Shown here: positions 17,606-26,192 of the stretch, piece by piece
Layout: each line of letters starts with the position of its first letter
Numbering within the stretch: position 1 is the first letter of the stretch
DNA from: Spirosoma sp. SC4-14
GTDB lineage: Bacteria > Bacteroidota > Bacteroidia > Cytophagales > Spirosomataceae
Assembly: GCF_037201965.1 (NCBI RefSeq)
Contig: NZ_CP147518.1
Span: 7,619,001 to 7,683,000 of the forward strand
Reading direction: 5' to 3'
Length of the DNA: 64,000 bases
Made by a program: the position numbers and the translations under genes
The notes under the pieces: generated by a model
Told to the model about the DNA's origin: nothing
Seen by the model: only the letters and a program-made list of their open reading frames with translations
Databases searched by the model: none

Positions 17606-18877
17606 ATGTCGAACAAGTTTAACGCTAACGCCCTTACAGAATATAGCAAGTCATATGCTCGCCGAATTGCTGCCGATTTTTATCAGCAGCATACAACCAT
17701 CAATGGCCAGCAAATTCTGTCTCTGACGCCTATTCATCAGATTAATATACTCGTCATCAGCAGCTTGTCGGACAAGTGGCGAGCCGACGCCGAGAAGCTC
17801 CGTAGCCCTTACTTCGACTTCTCGAATACAGATGTACAGGAAGCTCTTCAAAATTTCATGAATGTTGTTTCTCAATACATCTCCGTTCGACGCGAACACC
17901 TGGAACCATTGCTGGTAGAGGCTATAAAGCAAACCATTACGTTGATTTTTGACCCACGGGCTTATTTCGATGATATTTTACGTAGCCAGCCCGATTTTAC
18001 ATTAACCAATTCAACCCTGAAACAAATAACCCGGTATACAAAAATTAATCAGTTTATTCCGGCTTATATCACTCAACGGATGAATGGAAAACCATTCGTT
18101 TATGTCAACCAGGCCTTAACGTATCTGGACGAAGCCTTAACCCAGCGCGGCCATGAGCTGGAGCATTATGACAAATTTGTTTCATTGTTTTCCGAAAAAG
18201 TAACCATGGATGTGTCGGCTCTGCTGCGGAGCCATGTTCCCGATACCATTCCGACGGCTCCAGGGCGGTCGTTTTTCGACACGGCAACTGAACCCGCCGT
18301 CCCGCCAGCCCCCCTGGTAGCCGAACCATCTGCAATGGCCATGCAATCGCCTGCCGACGCGCCCATACCTCCTAAAGTCGATCCGATTCCGGCACCCGTT
18401 GCCGTAGAAGATACGACATTCGGCACTGGCCCTATGTTTCTCAATGGCGTTTCAGGGCCAGAGCCTGTTGCTCCCATCAGTCAACCATCGCAACTACCAA
18501 CGGGTGCCATTTCGCAACCCTCAGTTGAGCAATCGTCCAAGCCCATTATAGCAACCGAGTCGTCGCCAACCTTGAATGATAAGCTTCGGGAAACAACTCC
18601 AACCGAACCCACTACGGTTGCCGAAACCTTCCACCGGGCCCCTATCGAAAGCATTGCCCGCAGCATTTCGTTAAATCAGAAGTTTCGTTTCATCAATCAG
18701 TTATTTAATGGCAATGCTGTAGCCTATAACCAGGCTATCGACGAAATTGACACACTCAATAACTATGGGCAAGCTCTCGATCTTATCTCGTATCGCTATG
18801 CCTCACAATATCTGTGGGATATGAGTAGCGATGAGGTTAGCGAACTGGTTGAGATTCTGAAACGGCGTTTTTCATGA
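17606..18877 (+). CDS. Conserved cytoplasmic protein with Pro-rich linker, function unknown
   Basis: The 423-residue product from this ATG has three parts. Residues 1-205 are helical and charged, with LTPIHQINILVISSLSDKW and FMNVVSQYISVRREHLEPLL. Residues 205-345 are rich in Pro, Ala, Ser and Val and look disordered. The last 80 residues are again helical (ARSISLNQKFRFINQLFNGN, then AIDEIDTLNNYGQALDLISY). There is no signal peptide or membrane span. The layout, two folded ends joined by a long linker, suggests a scaffold. I have seen similar proteins only as conserved hypotheticals of Cytophagales, so no function is proposed. Confidence 0.75.
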   Translation: MSNKFNANALTEYSKSYARRIAADFYQQHTTINGQQILSLTPIHQINILVISSLSDKWRADAEKLRSPYFDFSNTDVQEALQNFMNVVSQYISVRREHLEPLLVEAIKQTITLIFDPRAYFDDILRSQPDFTLTNSTLKQITRYTKINQFIPAYITQRMNGKPFVYVNQALTYLDEALTQRGHELEHYDKFVSLFSEKVTMDVSALLRSHVPDTIPTAPGRSFFDTATEPAVPPAPLVAEPSAMAMQSPADAPIPPKVDPIPAPVAVEDTTFGTGPMFLNGVSGPEPVAPISQPSQLPTGAISQPSVEQSSKPIIATESSPTLNDKLRETTPTEPTTVAETFHRAPIESIARSISLNQKFRFINQLFNGNAVAYNQAIDEIDTLNNYGQALDLISYRYASQYLWDMSSDEVSELVEILKRRFS

Positions 18878-18976
18878 CCGATAAATAACCCTACCAGAAC
18901 CGTTAGGTTACTTTAGTGCTGCTTCTTCGTCAAATTCAGCCGAATGACGTGTTAGTGCTAACCCCTTACAGTTCTG

Positions 18977-21067
18977 GTGATCTTGCGTACTGTCTACTTA
19001 GTAATGCTATCGGGATGGCTTATGACTGCACACGCTCAGTCTGGCCAACCCTATCAGAATACAGACCGCTCTACCGATGCAAGTGCCCGGTATATACAGG
19101 ACTTGTTTCCCGTACAGACCGAAGGTATCGATTACCAGTCGGTATACGACGCGCTAACGCAGTTATACACCAATCCACTTGATCTGAACACAGCCACCCG
19201 CGACGAGCTAGCCTCTACTTATCTGCTTACGGAGCGCCAACTGACTAGTCTGGCAACTTACCGGGCCGACTTTGGCGATCTGCTTTCCATTTATGAGCTT
19301 CAGGCCATACCCGATTTTGACCTGCCAACCATACGCCGATTGCTTCCCTTTGTCACCGTAGCTGGCAATTCTCGTTTGCTCGGTAATCTGCCAACCCCGA
19401 CCGACAATTACCTGATTATCCGCTATGAGCAACTTTTAGAAGAACAGAAAGGCTTTTCAGAAGCAACGCCGGGCAAAAATGGTAAGTTGCCAACGCGTTA
19501 TCTCGGCAATTCGCAGCAATGGTATGCCCGTTACCGGTATAGCCGTCCGCGAGCATTTAGTGTTGGCGTAACCCTGGAAAAAGACCCTGGCGAAACAATG
19601 GGCTGGCAGCCATCGGCCCGCCGATACGGGTTCGATTATGTGTCATTTCATGCACAGGTTCAAAATCGGGGCCGTTGGCGAAACATAATTGTTGGTGATT
19701 ATCAGGTGCAGATTGGGCAGGGACTGGTGCTATCGGCTGGGTTCGTGCTGGGCAAAAGCGCCGAAACCGTTCAGACCGTACGTCGACCTACGCTTGGTGC
19801 CCGACCGTATACGTCGCTGACCGAATATGGCTATCTGCGTGGCGTTTCGGCAACCTATGCTATTCATTCCCGGCTGGATCTGACACTTTTAGCCGCCCGC
19901 AACCGGCGCGATGCCAACACAACAGCCGGAAGCACCGGCCTCGTAGCAACCTCCCTGCAAACATCGGGTCTACACCGAACCCAGGCTGAAATAGACGACC
20001 AGGGGGGCCTGCTCGAAACCAATATAGGGGCGCATTTACTCTACCGGAACCCACGGCAATGGCAGGTTGGATTAACGGTGTTACATACTGATTTCGATCT
20101 GTACTATCTCCGTCGGGACCTGCCCTATAATCAGTATGAATTTACGGGGAAGCATAACCTGGTGATGGGGCTACATAGTGGCTATATATGGCGAAACTGG
20201 AATTTGTTTGGAGAAATAGCCCGCAGTAGTGGCTCCGAAACCAACTCGGGCGGAATGGGCATGGTGGCCGGTGCGCTCAGCAGTCTGACCAAACGACTCG
20301 ACCTGGCTATTGTGGCGCGTCACTACGACCGCAACTTCCACAGTTTTTATAGCAATGCCTTCAGCGAAGGCAGTCGAACCAGTAATGAATCTGGTCTATA
20401 TACAGGTATGAAATATACCATCTATAGACGACTAACGCTGAGTGGCTTTGTCGATTATTTCCGGTTTCCCTGGCTCAAATACCTGGTCGATAAACCCTCA
20501 TCAGGTTTCGATTATCTGCTGCAAAGTCGCTATATGCCTAACCGACAAACGGCCTTTTATGCCGTTTACCATGAAGAGCACAAAGAAAAGAATCTGTCGG
20601 GCAGCGATTCGAAAGAAGTGGTTGGCACTACTCGCCGTAGCATTGCCCTCAATGCCGAATATACACCACTCAAAGGTTTATCGCTACGGTCACGACTTCA
20701 ATTTGGCAGCTTCACCTACGCCGGACAAGCGCCGTCGAACGGGTTTGCGCTCGTGCAGGATGCCACACTGGATATGAAACGGCTTAGTGTTAGTGCCCGC
20801 CTGGCGTTCTTTAGTACAGACGATTATGACAGCCGCCAGTATGTATATGAGCGGGACGTCTTGTATGCGTTTTCGTTTCCGGCCTATTATAATCAGGGCT
20901 TCCGACACTACCTATTGGTTCAGTATAACCTGAGTCGGCATCTGTCGATGTGGGTACGCTGGTCACGAACCAATTTGACCAATCAGGATACGGTTGGCTC
21001 AGATCTCGATCAGATCAATGCTCCCCACAAATCAGAACTAAAGATTCAGACACGGTGGCGATTCTGA
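18977..21067 (+). CDS. Secreted helix-hairpin-helix / beta-barrel-like protein
   Basis: Translation probably starts at GTG 18977, which gives a good signal peptide (ending MTAHAQ). The 696-residue protein carries ComEA-like helix-hairpin-helix repeats at about 60-120 (PLDLNTATRDELASTYLLTE, then SIYELQAIPDFDLPTIRRLL). The rest, from about 135, is rich in alternating polar and aromatic residues (RYRYSRPRAFSVGVTLE, YNLSRHLSMWVRWSR at the end), as expected for outer-membrane beta-strands. A DNA-binding motif on an exported barrel suggests DNA uptake or DNA binding at the surface, but this is inference. It runs toward the next gene with only three bases between stops. Confidence 0.75.
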   Translation: MILRTVYLVMLSGWLMTAHAQSGQPYQNTDRSTDASARYIQDLFPVQTEGIDYQSVYDALTQLYTNPLDLNTATRDELASTYLLTERQLTSLATYRADFGDLLSIYELQAIPDFDLPTIRRLLPFVTVAGNSRLLGNLPTPTDNYLIIRYEQLLEEQKGFSEATPGKNGKLPTRYLGNSQQWYARYRYSRPRAFSVGVTLEKDPGETMGWQPSARRYGFDYVSFHAQVQNRGRWRNIIVGDYQVQIGQGLVLSAGFVLGKSAETVQTVRRPTLGARPYTSLTEYGYLRGVSATYAIHSRLDLTLLAARNRRDANTTAGSTGLVATSLQTSGLHRTQAEIDDQGGLLETNIGAHLLYRNPRQWQVGLTVLHTDFDLYYLRRDLPYNQYEFTGKHNLVMGLHSGYIWRNWNLFGEIARSSGSETNSGGMGMVAGALSSLTKRLDLAIVARHYDRNFHSFYSNAFSEGSRTSNESGLYTGMKYTIYRRLTLSGFVDYFRFPWLKYLVDKPSSGFDYLLQSRYMPNRQTAFYAVYHEEHKEKNLSGSDSKEVVGTTRRSIALNAEYTPLKGLSLRSRLQFGSFTYAGQAPSNGFALVQDATLDMKRLSVSARLAFFSTDDYDSRQYVYERDVLYAFSFPAYYNQGFRHYLLVQYNLSRHLSMWVRWSRTNLTNQDTVGSDLDQINAPHKSELKIQTRWRF

Positions 21068-21070
21068 ATA

Positions 21071-23257
21071 CTATTCGATTACCCACCATCCGTAGCTTTC
21101 GGGTTCTAGTTCGACCGTCAGTTCAACATCATATTGCCGGTTTAAGGCATACATTCTGGGCTTGCCATCGCCCTGCCGGATCATAGCCTTATCGCGAAGA
21201 CCAGTGTAGTAGAGAGGAAGCTTTACGGTCCGAGTGATTTTCATTTTCAGCGGATTATAAAGCATCAACAGCCCTTTTTCCTTCTGCGTTGGATCAACGT
21301 GCATAATTCCATCCCAGTCGCGGCCATCGGGCCGACGAAGATGAATAATATCGGCATTTAAAATCATCCGGTATTTCTTATACCAATCAATGACCTGTTT
21401 TACGGCCTGCTTTGTGGCATCGGTATCATACAGCCGTGGCCCTCGATAACAGGCCTGAACACCAGCACCATAATATTGCATCATAAGTTGCGTGTAGTCG
21501 CTGAGGTGCTCATGCAACGGTTCCAGTACAGCCTCGGGGCCACCGCCCTGGTATTTGGTAAGCGGCACAAAGCCCCAGCCCATGGCCGGTGTTTTTTCCC
21601 AGGTACCATCGAAAATATTCTGGCGGTTCAGGAGCTTCTGCTGTTCCCGCGAGAGGGAAAAATTAACTTCCCGATAACCCAGGGCAATCTTGTTGGTGCC
21701 ATCCATAAAATACCAGTCGGGTGCATTGATGTAAACTCCTTTCTGGTTCAGAAATCGGTAAAAACCCTTCTGCATTTCCATTTGCACCCATTGCGAATCG
21801 TGGAGACCTTTATGCCCCGGATGGCTGGTAGAAGCGCAAACATCGCCGGGGTAAGGGCCATCGTGTTCAAGAATATCGAAGCCGGTTTCGGTAATGAATT
21901 TTTTCAGGCCGTTCAGGTAATTGATGCCCCAGCGGCTGGCCAGGCAGGGCGCATGCCCAAAGAAGGCGCCTGTATCGGGTAAACCTGTTTTCGGATCAAT
22001 AACATCAGTTGCATCATCAATCCGACGGCTGCTAAACAGCGAATAGCCCCCTAACAAAATGCCTTTGCTGTGCGCATAATCGACCAGACTTTTGAACTTC
22101 TGGATATTCGCCTGCGTAGTATCTTCCATATTCAGGCCACTGCCAAAACTCAGAATTACCATTTCGTAGCCCGTATCTGCGCATTGATCGATCACACTTC
22201 TGACTGTAGCCGGATCGGTGCTGACCAGATGCATGAATATGGGGTTTTGTGTGGTCCAGGGGGCTACTGTCCGATAGAACCGTCGGCGTGCCAGGCCGTT
22301 TCGTTCACGATCATACGAATCGAGGAGCAGTTCGTGTGTACGAATCGACGTATAGGTTTGGCCAGCTTCCAGATCGATGCCAACACCCCGACCGGGATAT
22401 ACTTCCAGCACGCAGGGTGTTTCGTAATTGTAGTTGACCTGAGATGTATAGAGCGAATCGGTTTTCCAGTGCGTTGCCTGATCAGAAAGCTCGTAGCGCA
22501 TGGCATTGTTGAAGGCAAAATTGTTTTCAACATAAATCCGCTGTGGTTTCTTCATCTGATCGGGCGAGCCAACTACGGCCGATTCTTCTTCGGGTGTAGC
22601 CAGAACTTCGTTGACAACCTGATCAATATGAACACCGTCCGAACGCTTATTCTGAATCGTTAGCCATTTGCAAAGCGTTGGTATACCGTCGTAAAGTGCA
22701 TAGTGAACCGTTACTTCAATGCCTTTTAGCTCAGGCGAATCTGATATAAACAACAAAGACAGCTCCTGGCCGGTTGGTAAGGTCAAATTTGAAGCCCACG
22801 TCCGGCGCTGCCAGTCGACAGCAGGTTTCAATGGCGCAACTGAGAACGTTTTAAATTGAAAATCAGCCGTATTGGCCGTGAAATTATCCAGCCATTCTTC
22901 TCGCAGGTAGGCGTGTTCTTTCTGTCCATACAGACCACCAACCTGATGCGTTTTCCCATTCAGCACCAGCCGGGCTTCGGGCCGGATTGAGCGCACAAAC
23001 TGCTCGTTAGTGGTGCGGTTCTGATAATCGACCGTTGCCAGATTGGGGCTTATCCGAAACCGACGAACCAGTAAACCATTCGACAGAACAAGGTCTTTAG
23101 CATAATTGGCCTGATATACGGCCGCTTTTTGCGTTATGGGCGCAATAAGCCAATCGGTCTGAACCGCAACGGGTTTATAAATTGGTAATGATTGAATTTG
23201 CCCGAATGCAAGTTGCGAAATCAGTAAAAAGGTCCCTAACCAGCGAGATTTGCTCAT
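21071..23257 (-). CDS. Exported glycoside hydrolase, clan GH-D-like
   Basis: From the ATG at 23255-23257 the protein has 728 residues and starts with a signal peptide ending SQLAFGQ; the frame extends further upstream but without a signal. The N-terminal half is a beta-sandwich (about 30-310), the middle a barrel with VILSFGSGLNMEDTTQANIQ, GILLGGYSLFSSRR and TGFDILEHDGPYPGDVCAST, and the C-terminus a small beta domain ending EPESYGWWVIE. This order resembles alpha-galactosidase families 36 and 27, where an Asp at the end of strand 4 is the nucleophile; the Asp of LEHDGPY is a candidate. The match is by architecture and motif only, so substrate and exact family are uncertain. Confidence 0.6.
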   Translation of the reverse strand: MSKSRWLGTFLLISQLAFGQIQSLPIYKPVAVQTDWLIAPITQKAAVYQANYAKDLVLSNGLLVRRFRISPNLATVDYQNRTTNEQFVRSIRPEARLVLNGKTHQVGGLYGQKEHAYLREEWLDNFTANTADFQFKTFSVAPLKPAVDWQRRTWASNLTLPTGQELSLLFISDSPELKGIEVTVHYALYDGIPTLCKWLTIQNKRSDGVHIDQVVNEVLATPEEESAVVGSPDQMKKPQRIYVENNFAFNNAMRYELSDQATHWKTDSLYTSQVNYNYETPCVLEVYPGRGVGIDLEAGQTYTSIRTHELLLDSYDRERNGLARRRFYRTVAPWTTQNPIFMHLVSTDPATVRSVIDQCADTGYEMVILSFGSGLNMEDTTQANIQKFKSLVDYAHSKGILLGGYSLFSSRRIDDATDVIDPKTGLPDTGAFFGHAPCLASRWGINYLNGLKKFITETGFDILEHDGPYPGDVCASTSHPGHKGLHDSQWVQMEMQKGFYRFLNQKGVYINAPDWYFMDGTNKIALGYREVNFSLSREQQKLLNRQNIFDGTWEKTPAMGWGFVPLTKYQGGGPEAVLEPLHEHLSDYTQLMMQYYGAGVQACYRGPRLYDTDATKQAVKQVIDWYKKYRMILNADIIHLRRPDGRDWDGIMHVDPTQKEKGLLMLYNPLKMKITRTVKLPLYYTGLRDKAMIRQGDGKPRMYALNRQYDVELTVELEPESYGWWVIE

Positions 23258-23368
23258 TATTCTACTAACGCAATAGTACTTAACCAATATAGAGTCTTTC
23301 GCACCCACTATTTACTGCCAACAACCTGATTTTAGTGCAGTTGCAGCACCAATCAACAACTACCCAAA

Positions 23369-23400
23369 TAGTTATCCACAAAAACCATTAGTTATCCACA
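23369..23400. promoter_or_regulatory. Pair of perfect DnaA-box sequences
   Basis: TAGTTATCCACA occurs at 23369-23380 and again at 23389-23400, a direct repeat with eight bases between. Each contains TTATCCACA, the strong DnaA box. The second copy overlaps the last codons of the serine hydrolase gene. Only two boxes are present and no AT-rich unwinding element with dnaA is nearby, so this is not called an origin. Confidence 0.5.
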
Positions 23401-24677
23401 TTTTTAACCACGGGCCGGGAATCATTTTGCCGTTTCTCATACTGAATTTGAAAGCCGTTTAGGTTGGGCGTATGCTGCCGTTTCCGCTGTAGCTCGTACA
23501 GATAGATGGTTTGTCCTAACTGATATAAAAACGGATGCCCAATGGTATCGTATTCATACTTATCGTCGTTGAGTATGCCGTCGTTATTGACGTAAATGGT
23601 AGCCGAAAGCATAAATTCGACATTATTTTTAAAATCGGCGACATACGATGCATCTGTCAGGAAGCCATAAGCCCAACCTACTTTGTTAAATACCCGAATT
23701 CCATCAGGCATCTGATGATGTAGGCTATCCATAAAGAAAAATTTCACGTAACTGTCATAATATTGCTCCGCATCGTATTTGGGGTAATTGGTTTCGCCGG
23801 GATATTGCGACAGGTACTGATAAAGAAAATGGTAATCGTCGGGTGTAAGCCGAAAGCGTTGCGTTGCGGGAACCGACATCGGAAACATTACTGACTGCAA
23901 AATCTGCTGAAAAGTTTCCAGCGGCATTTTGTTCCGTTCTGTAAAGTCGAACGGCTCATGAATCAGGCTATCTTTTGCATAATATCCGTTCCCCAGTTTA
24001 GCAATCCGCCGAAAATCGAACGGGTCAGTATTATAGGCCGCTGGTTGCGTATAGATGGTTTTGCCCGCCAGATCAAGAAACCGCACGGGATTTGTATGCC
24101 GGTTTTCGTCGGGTGTCATCCGCACAAACCGATGCGTGATGCGCGTATCCAGATACCCTTTGGCGTGTAAGGAGCGGTTAATCTCACTCTGACCAACAAA
24201 TTCATACATACGACTATAGGCATCGTTGTCGCTAACCAGAAAGGCTTTTCGGATAAACTGAGCAATGGACGGATAACCCGTTTCGGCTGTTGAGTCGTGT
24301 CCTTCTTTTGTTTGCCTGCTATATGCACTGTCGAATTGCATAGCCGTAAATTTCGTCACGGCAGGGTTGTTCAGCCGATTCAGTTTTTCGAGCGAGAGCA
24401 ATGCCAGCGGAAGCTTTACCGTTGAAGCCGGGTTGAAATAATTAGTGCTGTCGACGTTAAAAAAATAATGTCGAAACGATGGTTCATTGGTCTTGTTCCG
24501 GTCGATCTGTGTATAAATTATCTGAACCCGATAGCGCTCCGGAAACCGAATTACGTTCTGAAACACATCCGTCTTATTTCTGGCAAACAGATTAACTAAA
24601 AACGCATCGGTTCGGGGCTGGCAGTAACCAAATGTGGAGAAAAACAATAAGAAGAGGATGCTGCTGATGTGTTTCAT
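23388..24677 (-). CDS. Class A beta-lactamase-like serine hydrolase
   Basis: The 429-residue protein has a signal peptide (MKHISSILFLLFFSTFGYCQ). It has the penicillin-binding serine fold: the nucleophile motif STVK at residues 85-88, an SDN motif in LVSDNDAYSRMYEFVG near 151, and KVGWAYG near 318 in place of KTG. It is longer than a true class A beta-lactamase (about 290 residues), with insertions between the SDN and KxG motifs. Enzymes of this kind act in the periplasm or at the surface, on cell-wall peptides, esters or beta-lactams. No resistance neighbour is present, so a housekeeping peptidase or esterase role is more likely. Confidence 0.82.
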   Translation of the reverse strand: MKHISSILFLLFFSTFGYCQPRTDAFLVNLFARNKTDVFQNVIRFPERYRVQIIYTQIDRNKTNEPSFRHYFFNVDSTNYFNPASTVKLPLALLSLEKLNRLNNPAVTKFTAMQFDSAYSRQTKEGHDSTAETGYPSIAQFIRKAFLVSDNDAYSRMYEFVGQSEINRSLHAKGYLDTRITHRFVRMTPDENRHTNPVRFLDLAGKTIYTQPAAYNTDPFDFRRIAKLGNGYYAKDSLIHEPFDFTERNKMPLETFQQILQSVMFPMSVPATQRFRLTPDDYHFLYQYLSQYPGETNYPKYDAEQYYDSYVKFFFMDSLHHQMPDGIRVFNKVGWAYGFLTDASYVADFKNNVEFMLSATIYVNNDGILNDDKYEYDTIGHPFLYQLGQTIYLYELQRKRQHTPNLNGFQIQYEKRQNDSRPVVKNVDN

Positions 24678-24806
24678 GGGTGCATTCGGGCGATAATTTT
24701 CTTAAACAGACTCATCGAATAGGTTCGTGTCAGCCGTCGTGTACAGCCCTATTCTGGTCAGCGGCCGACGAACGTGAAGGCTAGCTAATGCAAATCGGAA
24801 TACTAA

Positions 24807-25181
24807 CTACAGAACCAGTTCGGCAAACAACCGCTGAAGAGTCTCCTGCGCATCGATACACAGGCCCGGATGTACCGGCGAGGTTTGCACAACTGTGCTG
24901 CGGGTGGCCGTAAGCCAGCGAAACCGTTCGGCAATAGATAGGCAACCGATTGGGCCACCTTCTCTCCGACCGGCACATATTCGCTGAAAAACCTGCAAGC
25001 GTGCATCAAGCTCTTCCAAATCGATTTCAGCCGAAAACGCCCTCAAACGCGGTTCGTTTAGCGCGAACCGCGTTTGCAAAAACCCTTGCTCGCGGCAATA
25101 TAAAATGACACCCACGTTCAAAAATTCTTCCCGGTCAACGCGTGGCATAAACCGGACTACGGCATATTCATACACGTGCAT
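24807..25181 (-). CDS. DUF3037 family protein
   Basis: The product is 124 residues from ATG 25179-25181, which is preceded six bases upstream by AAAGGAGG, an unusually good Shine-Dalgarno sequence for this phylum. A nine-residue longer form is possible. It begins MHVYEYAVVRFMPRVDREEF followed by LNVGVILYC, the DUF3037 signature. The start lies inside the end of the HipA-like kinase gene (14-base overlap), so the two are translationally coupled. DUF3037 proteins are repeatedly found beside such kinases; their role is unknown, and a partner or antidote function is inference. Confidence 0.82.
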   Translation of the reverse strand: MHVYEYAVVRFMPRVDREEFLNVGVILYCREQGFLQTRFALNEPRLRAFSAEIDLEELDARLQVFQRICAGRREGGPIGCLSIAERFRWLTATRSTVVQTSPVHPGLCIDAQETLQRLFAELVL

Positions 25182-25986
25182 TTCTGGCCTCCTTTGCTGC
25201 GTTGACAAATACTTCTGAAGCGGCTATCCGCGACTCTAAAAAGTGGGCGTATACCTGCCGAAGCTCTTCTGCCGACTCATTCATTACCCATTCGTCGGGA
25301 ATAAGCGAAACAATTGCCCGAATACGGTCGGGTGTCAAAATAGTGCGAAAAGCGGTGTCAACCGCATCGAGTTCGGTCGCCTGAGGTAGCAGCACATGAT
25401 CTTTAATCTGCGTAAAAGGCCGCAAACTTAGCTGTGGCCAGTCGGGACCGGTATGATGCACATACAACGCAGCACCATGATCGATCAGCCATAATTCTTT
25501 ATGCCACATGAGCATATTGGTATTCCGCGCCGTCCGATCGACATTCATCACAAATGCATCCAGCCACACGATCTCTGAAGCCAGCCGGGCGTCGACATCA
25601 TTGATCACGGGGTCGAACGTAATGGAACCCGACAGGTAATGAAGGGCCAGATTAAGTCCTTCACTCGCCCGCAACAAATCCTGAATTTCTTCGTCGGGCT
25701 CGGTTCTGCCAAAAGCAACGTCCAGATTAGCAAACACAATTTCGGGAACACGCAAACCCACTGCCCTGGCAATTTCACCGGCAATGAGTTCAGCAATTAA
25801 TGCCTTGGCCCCCTGTCCGGCGCCCCGAAACTTGAGGACATATAAAAAATTATCGTCGGCTTCGACAAGAGCCGGTAAAGAGCCCCCTTCGCGCAACGGC
25901 TTCCCATAGCGCGTTACAGCAACGGTTCGTAGTTCAGGTTGAGGATAACTCACAAGTCTGTTGTTCGAGGTGTTGTTGTCCGACAT
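25168..25986 (-). CDS. HipA-like protein kinase
   Basis: The 272-residue protein from the ATG at 25984-25986 (a Met five residues further upstream is possible) belongs to the short HipA-like kinase group. It begins with ELRTVAVTRYGKPLREGGSL, then VLKFRGAGQGAKALIAELIA, where the Lys should hold ATP. EIVWLDAFVMNVDRTARNTN near 142 is the catalytic loop with its Asp, and LWLIDHGAALYVHH near 167 the metal-binding DHG/DFG-like loop. Unlike the hipBA toxin system no HipB antitoxin gene is next to it; instead DUF3037 overlaps its end. The substrate is unknown. Some HipA relatives phosphorylate tRNA synthetases and cause growth arrest, but no such claim can be made here. Confidence 0.82.
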   Translation of the reverse strand: MSDNNTSNNRLVSYPQPELRTVAVTRYGKPLREGGSLPALVEADDNFLYVLKFRGAGQGAKALIAELIAGEIARAVGLRVPEIVFANLDVAFGRTEPDEEIQDLLRASEGLNLALHYLSGSITFDPVINDVDARLASEIVWLDAFVMNVDRTARNTNMLMWHKELWLIDHGAALYVHHTGPDWPQLSLRPFTQIKDHVLLPQATELDAVDTAFRTILTPDRIRAIVSLIPDEWVMNESAEELRQVYAHFLESRIAASEVFVNAAKEARNARV

Positions 25987-26156
25987 GCGTCGGAGTTTCA
26001 CTACAAGTCCACAGAGATCAATATTGACGATGCGACAATTAGCCTTTTATTCGCCCGGCGCTTCTATAGACAATAACTTACTCCCCGGAAAAATAGGGCT
26101 TATTTTTAAGATTACGGATTATTGTCCCCCCTTTATGCATTTTCCAGAGAATGCGC

Positions 26157-26181
26157 TACCTTTGTTTAGATTTAATCTAAA
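26157..26181 (+). promoter_or_regulatory. Promoter with palindromic operator, siderophore gene
   Basis: TACCTTTG at 26157-26164 matches the -7 consensus exactly. It is followed at once by TTTAGAT-TTA-ATCTAAA (26165-26181), a 7-bp inverted repeat covering the expected transcription start. The form is like operators of DtxR/MntR-type metal repressors. It ends 11 bases before the ATG of the siderophore-interacting protein gene, so metal-dependent repression is likely but unproven. Confidence 0.6.
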
Positions 26182-26192
26182 TTAACCAGACA

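Noticed and set aside
22070..22663. 197-codon open frame antisense to the glycosidase gene
   Set aside because: It is the reverse-complement shadow of a well-supported gene with signal peptide and conserved blocks; its translation shows no domain.
23369..23400. Chromosomal replication origin
   Set aside because: Only two DnaA boxes, no AT-rich unwinding region and no dnaA, dnaN or gidA-type neighbours.
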